Positions 11,866 to 22,624 of a stretch of DNA of 57,419 bases are shown here, in pieces (the stretch's first letter is position 1; each line of letters begins with the position of its first letter). This stretch comes from Diphasiastrum complanatum (Eukaryota > Streptophyta > Lycopodiopsida > Lycopodiales > Lycopodiaceae). The notes beneath the pieces are model-generated. The model worked only from the letters and a program-made list of their open reading frames with translations. It was not told the origin of the DNA and did no database searches. The position numbers were made by a program, and so were the translations under genes. The stretch lies in NCBI GenBank assembly GCA_029204225.1, contig CM055102.1:48706870-48764288 (forward strand). The letters are read 5' to 3'.

Positions 11866-12431
11866 ATTAGGGGTGGCATTGGAACTTGAGACCTTTGGGA
11901 TGACACACATACTTCATAACCACTAATCTCAAAACCATATTGTGATGAGGGTGTGTAAGTCATTCCATATATGTTGCATCTAACACTATCCCCCACCCCT
12001 TCCCATGAAGAAGCAAATTCCATCTTTCATTGGGTCTATCGCACTTCTTTGGATTCCATTCTCTCATGGGGTTGGCTCAACTCTTTTTAGTGGCTCCCCA
12101 AGGGGTATATCTATAGAGGGCTTCCCAATTACGAATTTCATTTTTTGGGGTCCATACGGTCGACCATACATTCCATACAAATCGTCCGTATGACATTCCA
12201 TACAATGTCTGTGTAGTCTAGGATGACAAGTCTACAAGCAGAAACTGATTTGGGCTTAAACGGATTGTATAGACCAAGCAACGTAGGTTCAAAGGTAACG
12301 GAACCAAAGATGTTAGGGGTGGGATTGGAACTTGAGACCTTTGGAATACAACACATACTTCATAACCACTAACCTCAAAACCATATCGTGATGAGGGTGT
12401 GTAAGCCATTCTATATATGTTGCATCTTAAG
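11866..12431 (-). repeat. Pair of direct repeats, possibly tRNA-derived SINE-like
   Basis: A block of about 117 bp at 11866-11986 recurs at 12313-12431 with few changes. On the minus strand each copy contains GGTTAGTGGTTATGAAG and, about 30 bases later, AGGTCTCAAGTTCCAATCCC. These resemble the A and B boxes of tRNA-derived RNA polymerase III promoters. I cannot see a 3' tail or target-site duplication, so a SINE call is tentative. The sequence between the copies has no clear gene. Confidence 0.45.
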
Positions 12432-12499
12432 GCTCCCAAACCCCCTAACACACACAATTGACCGAGACCAAAAGAAGCATCACAAGCCATTGGGGAATC

Positions 12500-13100
12500 C
12501 ATCAAGATTCTGATACTGATATCATCAATTGGATTGAGGTTCTAGCTACAGTCAATTGTATGAGTCATGTAAAAGGATCTATCTCCCTACTTTGAGAAAC
12601 CAAGCGAGAGCCTTAATTGAAACCTACAAACCCAAGACCTATCACCATTGATGACGAGATCAAAATCGAACTATCATGGCTCCTATTAGAACCACTCCCC
12701 GAACCCTAACCAACTGCCAAAATACTTGCCAATCTAAATGGAAAGGCTAAGATGGGTTGTGATCGTCCACAGTTCATGAATACCAAACTTCAACTGGAAA
12801 ATGCTTCATCAAAGGCATAAAAAATAATCTCAATGACATCTACCTCACCATCTCAAAATTAGAAGCCAAGACAAGATCAAGGTTCAAGAATTGAGCCATT
12901 GCATTATGTCGAAAAGAAGAAGGATTTTTCCATTCGCTTTGTGGGCCGACAACTTATTGAAGCATAAACTAACTATACCACCACCGAGCGAGAGGCTCTT
13001 GCCATGACTTTTTGCATCAAGAAATTTCGACATTACCTTTTGGCCAACCCTTTCATCTTTTATGTGATCATCAGCCCTTGTTGTATTTGGTTAATCGTGT
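12500..13100 (+). pseudogene. Gypsy RT/RNase H remnant
   Basis: The clearest piece is at about 12930-13090: SIRFVGRQLIEA*TNYTTTE, then REALAMTFCIKKFRHYLLAN and PFIFYV. This is the RNase H region of Ty3/gypsy elements (YTTTEREALAMVF..KKFRHYLL). It is truncated shortly after ALLYLVNRV, before any integrase. In position and orientation it completes the gag-protease trace upstream, so 10280-13100 is one broken plus-strand element with most of RT deleted. Confidence 0.7.
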
Positions 13101-14830
13101 CGCACTATATTTATCTCAAAAGTATAAAAATGTAGTATAAAAGATTGTCGAATCCCAAAGGGACTGCTTATTGATGTGATTATAGATGATTTTGGATCAT
13201 TTATTGTTCTTTGTACTTAATTTGGTTGTCGACAAACATTCAGTGAAATTGACAACCAGTATCACTAGTTAAAATGTGAATTTTACATGCAATAACCAAA
13301 GGACAATTGATCTCAACAATTCTCATATTGAACATATTTCATTACTGGTAAAAAACAACTGACTTATCGGCCAAATGCATATATCGGTGTGTGTTCCTAA
13401 TAAAGTTTGTCAGACAAGAATAACATTGTTGCATCAGTAACTCCGATATAAAGAAACTCACAAACGTCTTAGAGAAATGTAAATGAGATCCGACAATCAA
13501 TCATCAACAATCGTCGTTCATTCAGGCGAACAATTGATCACAGATCTACAATGTTCGAGCATCCATAAGTAAACTTCAATCAATACCAACTTACAACAAC
13601 ACGGTGGATTATTTAGGATGTGTAAGAACAAACATTCTACGGTGATAATGAAATAGTGATTCCAAATGTCATGATCATAATTAAGTTCAAAACAATCAGT
13701 TAGTTCAATTACTCAAGCAAGTAAACAACTCATGAGTTTAAAGACAATTCCAGTATCAAATTTACGGTTGAACACTTATGGTAGTATCGAGACTAAAAGT
13801 ATTGTCTGACTAGAGTAATCAAGCACATGACAAATCCGACAAAGCGAGACTATCAACCATAAAGACATAAATACTCAACATCAGATAGCGTATGAAAGCA
13901 AAGAGCAGGAAAAAACTCAAAGACTCAAGACTTCTCTCTGTTCTTCTGAAAATTCGGTGGTTATAATGAAACATGTATGGAGTTTTTTTCATTCATATCT
14001 TAAAGGATCCCAAACATTCATAGAACATAAAGTCTTTTCTATTGAATATATACAAGAGTATGTACATATAGTCAGGTGCATTTTGAAGTCTCTAAGAGAG
14101 CTTCTCATCAATTTCTATCTGTCTTCTGATCTTTAGTTGTTTGGCCTCATGGAACTGCCCAATAATTCGATTGCCGAATACAATCAATCTGATTTGTGAA
14201 ATTGTTCTGTTGTATCAACAGCTACAAGTGCTTCGTCTTCAGACATACCCCTTCGTAGTAAGATATTCTACAGTAGTTCAGCATGAATATTTAGAAAGGA
14301 ACCTTTGAGATACAGGCTTTGCATAGCTTCTAGTACCTTCACAACAAAATTATCGAGTCCATTCACTAAGTAAGTGATGAATTTCCTATTGTATTTATCG
14401 ACTCACTTATCCCAAATATTGTAAGCCATGTTCTCGTAATGCAGATGATAGTCATCCTCCCAGTTGATGTGTAGACTTCAGGGTTTTGGATAGGAAACAT
14501 CAATATCCTGCAACAAGTTCTTTTTTGAACACTGCAAAATCTGATTCTTGATTTGGCTTAAAGAGATCGAATTGGCAATGGTACCGCCAATAATCAATTT
14601 TTCCTTTGTGATAATAAAGAAAATCCATCTCTTTTTATTTCAAAGAATGTAAGGCATACATTAATGTACAACCTATATACAATTCTACACTACAAAGGTA
14701 ATAACCAAAAATTTGCCCCATAAAATCGCCCAACAGAGGCATCCCTTCTACTCTACATCGAGCTTATTCCAAAGAAGTAAAAAATATGTTTTGTCCCACG
14801 TGGTTTCCCAGTCGGCCCAAGAATAACCCA
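13101..14830. other. No supported gene
   Basis: AT-rich sequence without coding signal that I can recognise on either strand. It lies between two gypsy remnants and may hold diverged LTR or leader sequence. I found no TG..CA pair or PBS here. Confidence 0.35.
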
Positions 14831-14987
14831 TTATGCTTGGCAAAAAAGAATAATCCACATGCCATTGCAATTCAATGTTAAATTGTAGAGGCAGCCAAAG
14901 TCGAACTTTATTAAGAAAAATCTTGAATTCGGTTGCAAGTACCTTGTCTGATTTCTTAGTCTTAGTCGACCTGGTTCGCTTGGCTCT

Positions 14988-16711
14988 CTAGGTACCCTCT
15001 GTAGTGTTGGGCTCGGCTTCAAGATCCTTGGCATATATGGCATCCTTCGTTTCGAGCTGCAGGGCCTCGTACTCCCTCTTCAGCCTATCGTTCTCTACTA
15101 CACAGTTGCAAAATTCCTCGTGTGCTTCGACACCTATAGAACTGAGAAGCATAGTGTTGTCGGGGTCTACAATTTGTACATTCTTGACCTCTTGCAAGAT
15201 AGCTACCTCGGCCATGAGTTCATCAATATTTTTTATTGTCTGAGTGTATTCTGGATGTGCCTCCGCTCCAGGACAACTGGCTTTGGTCAACTCTTTCAAA
15301 TCAATTAGATCTTTTTCAAAATATACTTTTCTTGGCACAAAGGTTGAAGAAGCTCTTTCCTAAAGGCATTTTGCAAAAAGGTCGGTGCCTGCTACCATTT
15401 GCTAGCATCGACTTTAATGGTGCCTGAGTCGGTGCAACACTACAGTTGGTAATATTCTACCTTATTGTTTAGTGATTCTCATTCCTCTTCAAATGTGGAG
15501 ATGTGCTTTTGAGCAGCACTTATTTTCTCTTTTTCCTTGTCCAATTCGGACTGAAGGGATAAGGAATAGTCGCGCGCCTTGCACAGGGTGATTTCGAATT
15601 TCTTGTTGCTCTGCTCGATGGTGTTGAGCTGAGACAACAGCTTCATCATGTTCTTCTTCAAGTCTTCATTTTGCCTCTGTATTTTGGAAATTTTATTGTC
15701 GTATCCTTGGCTCACAACATCGACATTTTGTTGAGTAGCAGGGGACAAAGAAGTAAATCAGGCCAATGATTCTAGCTCTAGTGTCTAGTCTCTCTATGAA
15801 GTATTGATATCGGCTTGTGTGGCTTGAGGGTCGATAACAACAGCACCAGTGGAAATATAAAATATAAGAATAGAGAACTGGGTAGCTTCAACCTGGGCTA
15901 ATTCAAATAGAAAATTTGCCGCATCCGAGGCATCATCATCCAACATTTCTACACCCTAAGTAGTGTCAGCAACAACATCAACATCAAGAGTCGTATATGA
16001 AATTTTAGGCCCTGAGTCCTGTGTAGATTGACTCGGCCCCACTTCCATTTGTTGATCATCATTTGTGTTTTTCGAAATAATAACCATACGTGATAAATCC
16101 ACTTGTAGTGGAGCTACAAGTGTCGATCTTCTTCCTTCTAGCAACGTCAATTCTTCTTCCATTAAAATGTTATAATGGCGGCAGATGTGAGAATTGTGTG
16201 CTGCATATTTTCCATGTTTTATGCAATGATGGAATGCCTTGAAGGCTATGCTTCCAAAATTTATTTGCTCACTCTTAATGGCCACCAGCAGATGTCCGAT
16301 ATTAGTAACCAAAATTGTTGCATCCGCATCCGTATGAAAAAGAATACGGTTACCATATTCACAAATTTTTATGAGAGCCAAATCGTTGATTATGAATATT
16401 TTGTGCCCTTTGCTTGGCATGAAAAATTTGCCATGTAATAGGCTGTCTTCATCAATATCCTCCCTTGATAAAGTTGGAGGTACCATGCCATCATTCGGCA
16501 TTTGAAGCGCAGCAGCAAAGGTAGTCGCAGAAATATGCATATGAACATTACAAACTTGTGCTAGGACAACAACATCAACAACATCCATAACATCCATGAT
16601 GTCGCATACAAACTCAATACTTACTCTGATCAAAACAGTGGAGGGATCAATATGGAGCATAAATCCCAACTTGCATTGATCAGCAAGCCTCTGAAATTCT
16701 TTAATTTTCAA
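14988..16711 (-). pseudogene. Unknown ORF downstream of gypsy integrase, coiled-coil C-terminal half
   Basis: A 251-residue open segment (16711-15956) starts MKIKEFQRLADQCKLGF and contains a globular part (HISATTFAAALQMPNDG, FFMPSKGHKIFIINDLALIK). It then turns acidic and low-complexity. After a short disrupted stretch the same strand continues with a Lys/Glu/Gln-rich helix (15748-15479; KISKIQRQNEDLKKNMMKLL, LQSELDKEKEKISAAQK), then a further helical segment (15338-14988). The coiled-coil pattern is clear. It lies 3' of the integrase on the same strand, the place of an extra or env-like ORF in some plant gypsy lineages, but I do not recognise the family. Stops and frame changes mark it as decayed. 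Confidence 0.45.
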
Positions 16712-16865
16712 CTTGATCCTAACCTTCTAGTTGGTGCCAGTGCATCAGTTGCCAATGCATAGATCCCAACCTGCATTGATCAGCAAGCCTCTAAAATTGT
16801 TTAATTTTCATCTTGATCCTGACCTTCCAGTTGACATTGGTTGGTGTCAGTGCATCGATTGCCAT
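16655..16865. repeat. Tandem duplication, about 105 bp
   Basis: The segment around GCATTGATCAGCAAGCCTCT and CTTGATCCTAACCTTCTAG at 16655-16755 is repeated with small changes at 16765-16865. It duplicates the presumed start region of the unknown minus-strand ORF. Confidence 0.75.
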
Positions 16866-17389
16866 TGTTGAGTAGTGTTGATTATAGGATCGTACGTATG
16901 TAGAAATAGTGTGCTGGATCGCAATGTTAACGAGCAAGTAAGCAAGAAAGCAATGGATTGAAAAAGCATAAACATGGATGTGGTAAAGTGGAAATGACTA
17001 GAGAAATTGGTGTAAGTAGCAAAACATACAAAAATGAGTAATAAAGATGGCCGAAGTTTCATGAGTACACGTGTCTATACAAAAAACGTCCGCCATCATG
17101 GATTGACTAAAAGTTCTACATCAAATCTCTTAAATAAATATAGAAGAATCAAGGCTCCGACTATTCGATGCTATAGAATATTCTTCTATATTCCCTAATG
17201 TTCGAAGGCTTCAAAATAAATAAAAATAAATCAATCGATACATGACACACACTAAAGAGCAAACATTCGAAAGAAAAGCTAGCAAACATTCGTCGAATAG
17301 GTGGATAAATAGATTAATGATAATAAATAAATAAATAAAATAATTAATAACACAAAAATCAAAAATTAAAAATATTTACAAGTGGTATT

Positions 17390-18677
17390 TCTCACACGAG
17401 AGCGATTAGCTCTTGTCGGTACCAAATTTCCTTGTAGATCAACTAGTTGAAGGAATCCATTGTCGAAAATTTCAACAACCTTGTACGGACCCATCCAGCG
17501 AGTATGCAATTTGCCTGGAAATTTGATATGTCGATTATCATACATGAGAGCATAATCTCCTTCTCGTATAACAACTTTCTTTATCGAATCATCAAAGCTT
17601 TATCGATAAGAGCTTAGTTTCATTTTTCCTCTAGCTTCTCAATCGATAAAAACATCTCTTTTAGACTAGAGTTTTTGTCATATCGTGATTCGAATTGCAC
17701 TCAATAAGTCAGTACTTCAAATTCGATAGGGAGTATCGGTTGCATGCCATAAACCGAATAGAAAGGTGTCTGTTTCGCGGTCACTCTTTCAAGATTGTGA
17801 TAGGCTGATAGAACAGATGGAAGTTTTTGGTCTCAATCTGATGCATGCATTGTTGTGATCTTGTTCAAAATTTTATACAATATGCCATTAACTCTCTCAG
17901 TCAAAGCATTAGCCTTGTGTCCCTCTGTCGCTTACAAGTTCCAAAGGACAACCATATCGGGTAATGATGTTTCAAAATAGAAACTTTGCAATAGTTTTAG
18001 CATCATTTCACTTAGTGGCTTTTGCTTCCACCATCTTTGTTGCATATCAGTCGCTACCAAAATATAACTTTGTTTTATATAACGTGTGACTGGCTTTATA
18101 GTTCCGACAAAGTCAATGCCCCATTATTCAAAAGGTACAAGAAGAAGAATCAGAGTGAGTGGCCAATGCATCGAAGATGTGAGCTTACCGACTCGTTGAC
18201 ATGGATCACATATTTTAAGAAAAGCTGTGACGTCTTTATACATAGTCGGCCACCAATATTTTGCATTTAATATGTTTTTAACAGTATTTACAACTACAAA
18301 ATGATCACCAACATCCTTTGAGTGTAAAGCTCGAATAACCATTTGGATATCAATTTATTCGAGACAACGTCAAAGTCTTCATATGCTCCCATATTGTATA
18401 GTACATTGTTTCTTATTGTGTATGGTCTAACCTTATGTTGAAATATAGTTCTATGTTCTAAGTCAAACCCAGGAGGATAATTCTGATTTTGCAAATAATC
18501 AATAATTTCTGGATATAACAAATGTTCAATTGATAGAAACATAATGTTCTCATCACAAAATTCATCGCCTAAGTTCTCAGTAACAGATCTAGTATTTAAG
18601 CATGATAAATAATCTACATTTGTGTGATACTTTCCTTGTTGTACATCCACTTGATATTCGAACTCTTGAAGCAGCAA
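17390..18677 (-). pseudogene. Ty3/gypsy integrase with upstream linker
   Basis: In order on the minus strand: an RNase H-integrase linker (18677-18294; YHTNVDYLSCLNTRS, PEIIDYLQNQNYPP); the zinc-binding domain (about 18320-18180) with GDHFVVVNTVKNILNAKYWW and ICDPCQRVGK; and a decayed catalytic core (about 18130-17700; WGIDFVGTIKPV, ILVATD, LSAYH). A C-terminal piece reaches about 17390. Integrase would insert element cDNA into the host genome. Several frameshifts and stops make it inactive. It continues the RT/RNase H pieces at 18775-19934. Confidence 0.75.
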
Positions 18678-18774
18678 TACCCACCTTGCTACCTGATAGA
18701 TCTAGCTTGTTTACCAGATGTTTTGGTGTGTAATGATCGACATGAAAGACAAAATGATATTCCATCAAATAGTG

Positions 18775-19180
18775 TCAAAATTTCTTCACAGCAAAAAACA
18801 TCCCAATTCCTTTATGTTCTGTGGCTGAATAGATCTTTTCTGACAAACTTAGTTGATGCTCGCAATAATACACATGATAGTCTTTCTTCTCATCATTCTT
18901 ATGACTGAGCATGACTCCAATTGCGAATGAAGAAACATCCACATAGACATGAAAGGTTCTTACCCAATCAAGTGATCTCTGAATTGGGATGGTCTTAGAA
19001 TCGTTGTCGTTCAATAGACCATTCATCTTCAACATCTTTTGAATTGGGACGGTCTTCTTGGAATCGTTGTCGTTCAACAAACCATTCATCTTCAACATCT
19101 TTCTTTCTATTTATTGTGTAAGGGGAGATGCAATAGACACGGTCTTGAATAAACCTTCGATAATATCCAACATGTCCCAA
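18775..19180 (-). pseudogene. Gypsy RNase H with internal 21-residue duplication
   Basis: The RNase H body is visible at about 18970-18775 (FHVYVDVSSFAIGVMLSH, YYCEHQLSLSEKIYSATEHK, GIGMFFAVKKF). Upstream, the RT-to-RNase H connection has VGYYRRFIQD and then two copies of a 20-21 residue unit (KMNGLLNDNDSK). These are encoded by tandem DNA repeats at 18981-19040 and 19041-19103. RNase H would remove RNA from the RNA-DNA hybrid. The frame changes between pieces. Confidence 0.7.
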
Positions 19181-19186
19181 AAATCC

Positions 19187-19934
19187 TTAGAGTTCAAGTG
19201 GATTTGTCAGTTCCTTCAAGTTATGTATAATCTCCACTTTGTGTTTGTCGACTTCAATTCCTTGCTTTGATATTTTGTCCTGGAAGTATGCCCTCGGGCA
19301 TGCCGAAAAAGCATTTTTCATGGTGAAGACACAAGGAGGTCTCTCTACAATACTACAATGTTTTTTGCAGTTTATATATACAAAAGTCATCAATAAATAT
19401 CTCAAGGGATACTCGTAAGTAATCTTGGAAGATTATTATCATCATTTTTTGGAACGTGGCTGGTGGATTACATAATCCAAATGGCATTTGTCGATATGCA
19501 TAAGTGCCCCAGTCTATCGTGAATGTGGTCTTGGATTGATCTTTTTCCCGAATTGATATTTGATTATAACCTGAAAATCCGTCAAGAAAATTGTATCTAG
19601 CATGACCTACAACTTGGTCAAGTATCATATATGTAAATGGTAATGGATAATGATCTTCCGAATTGCAACATTCAGGTTCCGGTAGTCTTGAAAAGCTCAT
19701 ATCTTTTCAGTCTTCTTCTTGGGTACAACAACAATAGTTAAAATCCACTCACTACTGAGAACATGGTAAATTATAGTTGCCGATAGTCTTGACAAACTCG
19801 TATCTTTCCAGTCTTCTTTTGGGTACAACAACAATAGGTAAAACCCACTCACTGCTGATAATAGGATAAATTATACCTGCCTCCAGATACTTATCCAATT
19901 CATCTTTTACCTGAAGTGAATATTTTGGATTCAA
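19187..19934 (-). pseudogene. Ty3/gypsy reverse transcriptase remnant
   Basis: RT motifs run in order: LNPKYSLQVKDELDKYLEAG and IIYPIISSEWVLPIVVVPK (19934-19800); DHYPLPFTYMILDQVVG; ARYNFLDGFSGYNQISI (first catalytic Asp region); TYAYRQMPFGLCNPPATFQK; and SLEIFIDDFCIY, which corresponds to the YVDD box with the middle Asp pair kept. KQGIEVDKHKVEII follows at about 19260. A 101/100-bp tandem duplication at 19681-19881 interrupts the early RT, and several frame changes are present. Confidence 0.8.
19681..19881. repeat. Tandem duplication (101 and 100 bp) inside RT
   Basis: 19681-19781 and 19782-19881 are two adjacent copies. Both start with G(G/A)TAGTCTTGA and both contain CAGTCTTCTT and GGGTACAACAACAATAG. 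The duplication repeats the VVPK region of the gypsy RT. It is probably a slippage or repair duplication that post-dates element death. Confidence 0.85.
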
Positions 19935-20652
19935 CCAATACTGTCATTGCCTTATTGAAACTACTTCATTCAAGTCGATACGATGTTGACCATATTTCTT
20001 GTTTATGCCTTTAAGATCTTCCATTGACCAGGCAAATACATCGTTATATCCTCTGAGCAATTCAGTATACTGTCAAATTTCTTCTTCAGATAAAAATTTA
20101 GAGATCATTAAGGCTTTTCCAGGTACGACTTCAATAGATAAGGTATCATTTGAGTCAATCATACCAATTGTCATATTATTTGATGAGTAGCCTTGAATTT
20201 CTCTTTGAAAAGGGTCAGATATGTCTGGTTTTTCAATTTCATAACAATCCATAAAGTTAGTTTCAATGGTTTCCTCCAAAAAGATATTCAAGGCGTAGGA
20301 CGACTGCTCTGAAGTAAAACTGGTTGATAGCACTGTTTCACCTTCATAACGTTCTCGCTGCCATGTAATAAGATGTTCATGCAACTTTCCATTCTCGTCA
20401 TATTTGCTAATATGGGAACACAATTCTTTCTTCTTCCAATGGACACTAGCAGTAGCTTGGTACAGCCAGGGTCGATGACCAATAAGAACATAATAGTTGG
20501 CAAGTCCGACCGGTCGACGTTAAATTACAATAAAATTCATAATGAATGGTTTGTCTTGTATATATATTGTGACTTCCTTCAATTCTCCAACAGGCTTCCT
20601 CATTGTTGAATCTACCAGTTTGATCTTTCGTTGGGTAGGTCCTAGTGCACAT
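19935..20652 (-). pseudogene. Gypsy protease C-terminal part and protease-RT linker
   Basis: Near 20640-20440 the minus strand encodes a protease-like end (VGELKEVTIYIQDKPFIMNF, then NYYVLIGHRPWLYQATASVH). An acidic linker follows (20423-20073; SSYALNIFLEETIETNF, SIEVVPGKALMISKFLSEEE), leading into the pre-RT motif YNDVFAWSMEDLKGI (about 20060-20000). A complete-looking protease start lies separately at 22510-22190, so two protease traces occur on this strand. Either the element was duplicated in part or two related elements were joined. Confidence 0.55.
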
Positions 20653-20940
20653 CTATACCAAATGGGATGACTTCTTACCTCCCATCTGTTTTGATCCTAA
20701 CACTTTCCTGCCGTCTGAAAAAGTTGAAGACCAACTCCCAGCGGCTCGAGTGTACTATAGAGTGGCATTACTAGACAAGCAGATTCCAAGTGTGGACTGA
20801 CCAATTTTGGCTCACAGGCATCCACAAATTTTCCTAACCCCCAAGGATGCGAAAACCACAAAAAGACTAGCATTCATGGAGGAAGTTACAAGTTACATCA
20901 TCCAACAATGACGAGCAAAACAAGGGCTTTACTAAACACC
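20642..20940 (+). pseudogene. Unidentified plus-strand coding trace
   Basis: One plus-strand frame reads with protein-like composition: FDPNTFLPSEKVEDQLPAAR, VYYRVALLDKQIPSVD*PIL, AHRHPQIFLTPKDAKTTK, RLAFMEEVTSYIIQQ, with two in-frame stops. No start is clear. I do not recognise the family. It lies between a gypsy protease trace and an LTR-like segment, both of which it interrupts, so it may belong to a third inserted element. Confidence 0.3.
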
Positions 20941-20984
20941 ATAGTTTCGAGGGGCCAACACTACTTTAGGTTGTCGGAGGCCCT

Positions 20985-21755
20985 TGTTGGGGCTATACCC
21001 GTGTAAATAAATAAATTAGTCGGAAGTAGTAGAAATAAGTTGTGAGGGTTGTGGCATCCTACGTGCGTAAGCCCATGGCCCACTGGGCACTTGTAAATAA
21101 TTTATTTTTGAATAAACTTGACTTTGGTCCATGTAAATAGAATAATATTAGAATGCCAAAGTTTAAGTTAAACTTAAGTTCCTAAGTTTTGTAATTAGTC
21201 AAAAGTCAATGGTGGTAGGTGGAGTGTGCTTCCATCTGCACCATAGATTAGTTTGTGTTTCTTTTGAAGGGTGTGGATTTCAATCCCACCTTCCTACAAG
21301 TAGCCAATAGGAAGCAAGGATTAAGGGCCACCCCAAAGATAAAAATGCACCTATTGTACACCATTTGACATGCCTCTACCAAATTGGAGAGCCAAAGTAT
21401 TCTCATGTGCTAATCACTCTTGCTTGTCCTTTTGTTGTGTTTGCTTTTGCTTTCATTTCCATGGTTATTGTTTTAACTAGTTATGGATTCTCCATTAGCA
21501 TGCATATTGAGCACATGAACTAACCTCCATCTCACCTCTCTCTCTTTCCTCTTTCACCTACTATCTTGATGATTGCTTATGGTTAGTGTTAATGAAAGTA
21601 GAGTTAAGGTGGCGTAGTGTTAAAGTAGAGTTAGGAAAGCATCTAAACTAGCAACTAAACATAGTTAGGAACCTATCTTTGCGTTCTAACCCTTTTGACA
21701 GCGGAGGGCTACTCACCATCGAACCACACACCCTATAGTACACACCCTACAATTG
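20985..21755 (+). repeat. LTR-like segment A, inserted between gypsy protease and RT
   Basis: It starts TGTTGGGGCTATACCC and is similar over several blocks to the segment starting at 53276: GTGGCATCCT(A/G)CGTG, TAAGCCCA, GCACCAT(A)GATT, TTGTGTTT, TTGAAGGG. The 3' end is placed only roughly, near CACACCCTACA. No matching target-site duplication was found. It is best read as a solo or truncated LTR. Confidence 0.5.
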
Positions 21756-22510
21756 TTGGTTCATTAGGAATATCGTGAGATCCAAAACTGGTAGGATCCA
21801 TATGATTTAAAATCTGTTCATCAGTAAGTTCAACATTTTCGCTATAAGGTAAGGCATGACTAACATGAATGAGTTCATCTTCAATAGGATCTAGAATTGG
21901 ATTTGTTGATATCCATGCCACATTCATCATATTGACTGGAAATGTGATAGGCATATCCAAAGTACGATCGGGCATAGGAATGTCGCTCAACTTTGAATTA
22001 TTATCTCGTTGACACATATATCCTGCTGTACAATCCACAATTGCAAGAGCTTGATTCCAATTCACATTATTTGTTGAAAGTCATAATGCACTCCCAAAGC
22101 TTTTTCTAGTCGATCACAAGTATGAACCTTTGTTGATGAATCATCATCTCCTTTTTGGACTACTGGTTTGATTTTCAACTACTGGCTAATGGATCAACTT
22201 TAACTGCATGCTCACAATTCTCAAATGTATTTTTTCTGGTTTCCCAGTTATGAATGACTCACGCAACTCGTAACCATGGATGTCCCAATAGAATGTGATA
22301 AATTGATGGTGCTTTCGATAAGTCCATTACTACAAAAGTAATGACAAATTGAACTCTAGCAATCTTGATAGGTATGTCTTACACTATGCCTTTAGGACGA
22401 TCAGCTACCTTGATAGCAAAAGTTGTAGGTTTCATCCTTGTGAGACCCCATTTAGCACATAGCTTTGTTGAAATCAAATTAACTCCTGAACCTCCATCTA
22501 TCACGGTTAT
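21733..22510 (-). pseudogene. Gypsy aspartic protease and following linker
   Basis: The minus strand carries TVIDGGSGVNLISTKLCAKW and GLTRMKPTTFAIKVADRPKG, with an in-frame stop after KGIV. The protease end SIYHILLGHPWLRVA follows (about 22510-22230). The motif D-G-G-S-G-V-N places the catalytic Asp. A 110-residue segment (22065-21733; MNWNQALAIVDCTAGYM, SDIPMPDRTLDMPITF) is a linker of unknown role. Protease would process the element polyprotein. Confidence 0.7.
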
Positions 22511-22624
22511 CTTTTTACCAAATTGTTTATGTTGATAGAATATTCATGATAGTTTTGTTTGTGACACTTCAGGTTTTGTCATCTTGAAAGCTTTTTGTGA
22601 TGGTGCAACTTAGTATTAATATCT

